A DNA stretch of 64,000 bases, from positions 744,001-808,000 of the forward strand of contig NZ_QVTD01000003.1 in the NCBI RefSeq assembly GCF_003429105.1, in the 5' to 3' direction. Every line of letters starts with the position of its first letter. The stretch's first letter is position 1. Below are positions 62,304 to 64,000 of this stretch, piece by piece. Made by a program: the position numbers and the translations under genes. The stretch is from Peribacillus glennii (GTDB lineage Bacteria > Bacillota > Bacilli > Bacillales > DSM-1321). The notes beneath the pieces are model-generated. The model made no database searches. It saw nothing but the letters and a program-made list of their open reading frames with translations, and had not been told where the DNA came from.

Positions 62304-63176
62304 TTAGATTTTTTCAGCTTCTTCCCAATCTGGATATAAATCAGTCCGGCGGTCTCTCCATGTCGTCACGGACCCTTTTTCACGGACTTCATACAACAAG
62401 CTTAAATCAAGGTCTGCAGTCACTATCATATCGTTGTTTAGCTCTCCTTCCACCATGATGCCTTTTGGCGGGAAAGGAATGTCATTCGGCGTAACGACGG
62501 CAGCCTGCCCGAAATTCGCACGCATGAAATCTACTGTTGGCAGAGAACCGATCGTTCCGGTAACAACGACATACACCTGGTTTTCAATCGCGCGCGCATG
62601 GGAGGTGTAGCGGACCCGATGGAAGCCATGGCGGTCATCGGTGCAGGATGGACAGAAAATAACATCTGCCCCCTTAGCTTTGGCCATACGTACAATTTCC
62701 GGAAACTCAATGTCATAACAAGTGAGGATGGCAATTTTTCCTTTTTCGGTTTCAAAAATATTCAGTTCTTCACCGGGGGACATATTCCATTCATGAACTT
62801 CGGTTGGCGTTATGTGGAGCTTGGCTTGCTCCCCAATCCTTCCATCTGGATAAAACAGGTGCGCTACATTGTATAAGCGGCCTTGTTTTTGGATCACATG
62901 GGTCCCTCCGATAATATGCATGCCGGTGTCTTGGGCAAAGTTTGAGAACAGCGTTTTATATTGTTCGGTGAATCCAGGGAGCTCATTGATTGTCAACCTT
63001 GTTCCCTGATCACTGCCTATTGACAATAGCTGAGTCGTGAAAAATTCTGGAAACAGCACAAACTCCGATCCGTATTCCTGGGCAGTTTTTATATAATGTT
63101 CGCATTGCTTCGCGAAATCTTCAAATGAATGTATGGTGTGCAAGTGGTATTGAACAGCGGAAACACGGTATTTCAA
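62304..63176 (-). CDS. Carbon-nitrogen hydrolase (nitrilase superfamily)
   Basis: A 290-residue hydrolase. The catalytic triad of the superfamily is visible: Glu in FVLFPEFF, Lys in GEQAKLHITPTE and Cys in ILTCYDIEFPE. Branch members hydrolyse amides such as carbamoyl or omega-amide compounds; this one is closest in style to the YhcX C-terminal domain. The start is TTG 63176 with AAGGGGGAG seven bases upstream. It is the first gene of a three-gene operon with two acetyltransferases, suggesting modification of an amine or amide metabolite. Confidence 0.9.
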   Translation of the reverse strand: MKYRVSAVQYHLHTIHSFEDFAKQCEHYIKTAQEYGSEFVLFPEFFTTQLLSIGSDQGTRLTINELPGFTEQYKTLFSNFAQDTGMHIIGGTHVIQKQGRLYNVAHLFYPDGRIGEQAKLHITPTEVHEWNMSPGEELNIFETEKGKIAILTCYDIEFPEIVRMAKAKGADVIFCPSCTDDRHGFHRVRYTSHARAIENQVYVVVTGTIGSLPTVDFMRANFGQAAVVTPNDIPFPPKGIMVEGELNNDMIVTADLDLSLLYEVREKGSVTTWRDRRTDLYPDWEEAEKI

Positions 63177-63558
63177 TTCAAAACTCCCCCTTAATCCTCT
63201 ATCTTTTCAAAGCGTATTGTTGGTCATTTTGTACCAGCTAAATATTAATATATAACAGGTATGCCGAGGTTTGTAAAGGGGTTTCATTGCCTTTTTTATG
63301 AAAGGATAAAAATTGTAAAAAATGCCCGTTTATTGGTGTAATCTAGGATTTTCTTTGAGTTCAAATTTAAAAGAGGAAGGGGCATGTTCCTGGTTTTTTA
63401 TAAAAATGTGAAAAAATGTTCCTATTTCTTTCGTTTTTTCCATTTTATAACTGGTATAAGAAATCCGAATTAGTTACTTGATGGCACTCGCCCTGCTAAT
63501 CTGTATTGTAGGGCGAAACTATGAGCAAACATATCGAAAATCTGAATGGAGTGTCTGC
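63177..63558. other. Intergenic region upstream of the nitrilase operon
   Basis: About 380 bases. A 29-codon frame starting at ATG 63384 (MFLVFYKNVKKCS) follows AGAGGAAGGGG but is low-complexity and doubtful. A CGCCCT/AGGGCG hairpin occupies about 63489-63515. Confidence 0.4.
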
Positions 63559-63945
63559 ATGTCATTTTTAAGAAGCTGTTTGGCCGATATGTAATGAGTA
63601 ATGAAGAAATGATAGAGAAAATTGGAGGGCTGGCCAGAGAGTTACCGGCAGCGGACAAGATTGCTGAAAAGACGGTTCCCTATCTTGAGGCTAAGGCCGC
63701 AAAGATGCAAGAGAATGAATTTCACCCATGGCTGAAAGAATGGTACTTGACTGAAGATTTCCTGCGATTTGTTTACAACCGGTTTGGTGAACGATTTTCA
63801 AATCATTGCTGACAACCCTACTGAAATACATCCATTCTACATAAAAAAATTTATTAATGACAAACTGACTGAAGGGGAGAATCACCCAGCGGCCAAAATC
63901 GTTTTGACGAAAAAACAAGAACAGCCGATTATGTCACAGTCTTAG
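63559..63945 (+). pseudogene. Unknown conserved-looking protein, frameshifted
   Basis: GGAG at 63548-63551 fits ATG 63559, but that frame stops after 11 codons. A shift near 63565-63571 leads into a long frame (KKLFGRYVMSNEEMIEKIGG, then LARELPAADKIAEKTV and WLKEWYLTEDFLRFVYNRFG) that stops at 63812. Removing one T from TTTT at 63795-63798 continues it as RFQIIADNPTEIHPFYIKKF and INDKLTEGENHPAAKIVLT to a stop at 63945. The two shifts cancel, and the joined product would be about 128 residues, soluble and helical. I do not recognise the family. The second shift is well supported by the continuing sequence; the first rests on the ribosome site. Confidence 0.55.
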
Positions 63946-63965
63946 AAATCCGTGACATAATCGGC
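63924..63965. repeat. Perfect 14-bp inverted repeat
   Basis: GCCGATTATGTCAC (63924-63937) and GTGACATAATCGGC (63952-63965) are exact inverted copies around a 14-base loop. It overlaps the end of the broken gene and may be its terminator, although no T run follows. Confidence 0.7.
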
Positions 63966-64000
63966 AATGCACTGCCATAAATCAAGGCGTGGTCCCTGAG

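Noticed and set aside
1..64000. tRNA, rRNA, prophage or insertion sequence
   Set aside because: No cloverleaf-like runs, integrase, transposase or phage structural genes were seen in reading both strands.

Overview
The window is a stretch of chromosome from a spore-forming member of the Bacillaceae. The evidence is a set of Bacillus-type genes: an Sda-like checkpoint protein (9002-9136), an H-type small acid-soluble spore protein (31055-31234), a spore-coat transglutaminase Tgl (7982-8815), KinB-type sporulation kinases (15373-18041), divergent gltC/gltBD (21437-28536), the adaA-adaB operon (10768-11944), an intracellular subtilisin (36451-37413), a YrhE/YrhD-type formate dehydrogenase pair (57136-60649) and class IV PHA synthase genes phaR-phaC (45198-46680). 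Purine-rich Shine-Dalgarno sequences and frequent TTG starts fit the same group. The genus cannot be fixed from the sequence alone. No tRNA, rRNA, CRISPR array, prophage or insertion sequence was seen.

Layout. 1-6018: the end of an acyl-CoA ligase gene, then a complete peptide/nickel-type ABC uptake operon (fused ATPase, two permeases, lipoprotein). 6.1-9.2 kb: a metallo-hydrolase, a VOC protein, Tgl and Sda. 9.2-13.6 kb: an NhaC-type antiporter, the adaAB alkylation repair operon, two small unknown genes and an acetyltransferase. 13.6-18.0 kb: a decaying region with VOC, GNAT and zinc-ribbon pseudogenes, a KinB-like kinase and a second sporulation-type kinase broken by one missing base. 18.1-21.4 kb: membrane proteins, including a BcrC-type phosphatase and an APC-family amino acid exchanger with an ARG-box-like site in its promoter. 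21.4-28.5 kb: glutamate synthase and its regulator. 28.7-35.4 kb: an esterase, a TatD nuclease, SspH, an aldo-keto reductase, and an operon of FAD monooxygenase, Dabb protein and AAHS-type transporter that looks like aromatic-acid use. 35.6-44.9 kb: intracellular protease plus endonuclease I, a MerR-like coiled-coil protein, a YjbR protein, TetR with a YhgE-type membrane protein, and a PhoD-like phosphatase. 45.2-55.1 kb: PHA synthase, a kinase-fold remnant, a P450 and lipid or organic-acid catabolic genes (FAD oxidase, acyl-CoA carboxyltransferase, acyl-CoA ligase, nitronate monooxygenase). 55.5-64 kb: a HAD phosphatase, an EamA protein, formate dehydrogenase, an acetyltransferase/nitrilase operon and a frameshifted unknown gene.

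Most of the window is ordinary core and accessory metabolism. The features that stand out are the overlapping protease-nuclease pair, the 13.6-17.4 kb gene graveyard, a three-copy palindromic repeat family (8816, 21377, 57025), an eight-unit 20-bp tandem array (56344-56503), candidate ArgR and GltC operators, and several genes each broken by a single-base change in or near a homopolymer run. Those breaks may be real decay or sequencing error. No clear candidate for a wholly new multi-gene system was found. The nearest is the protease-nuclease pair.
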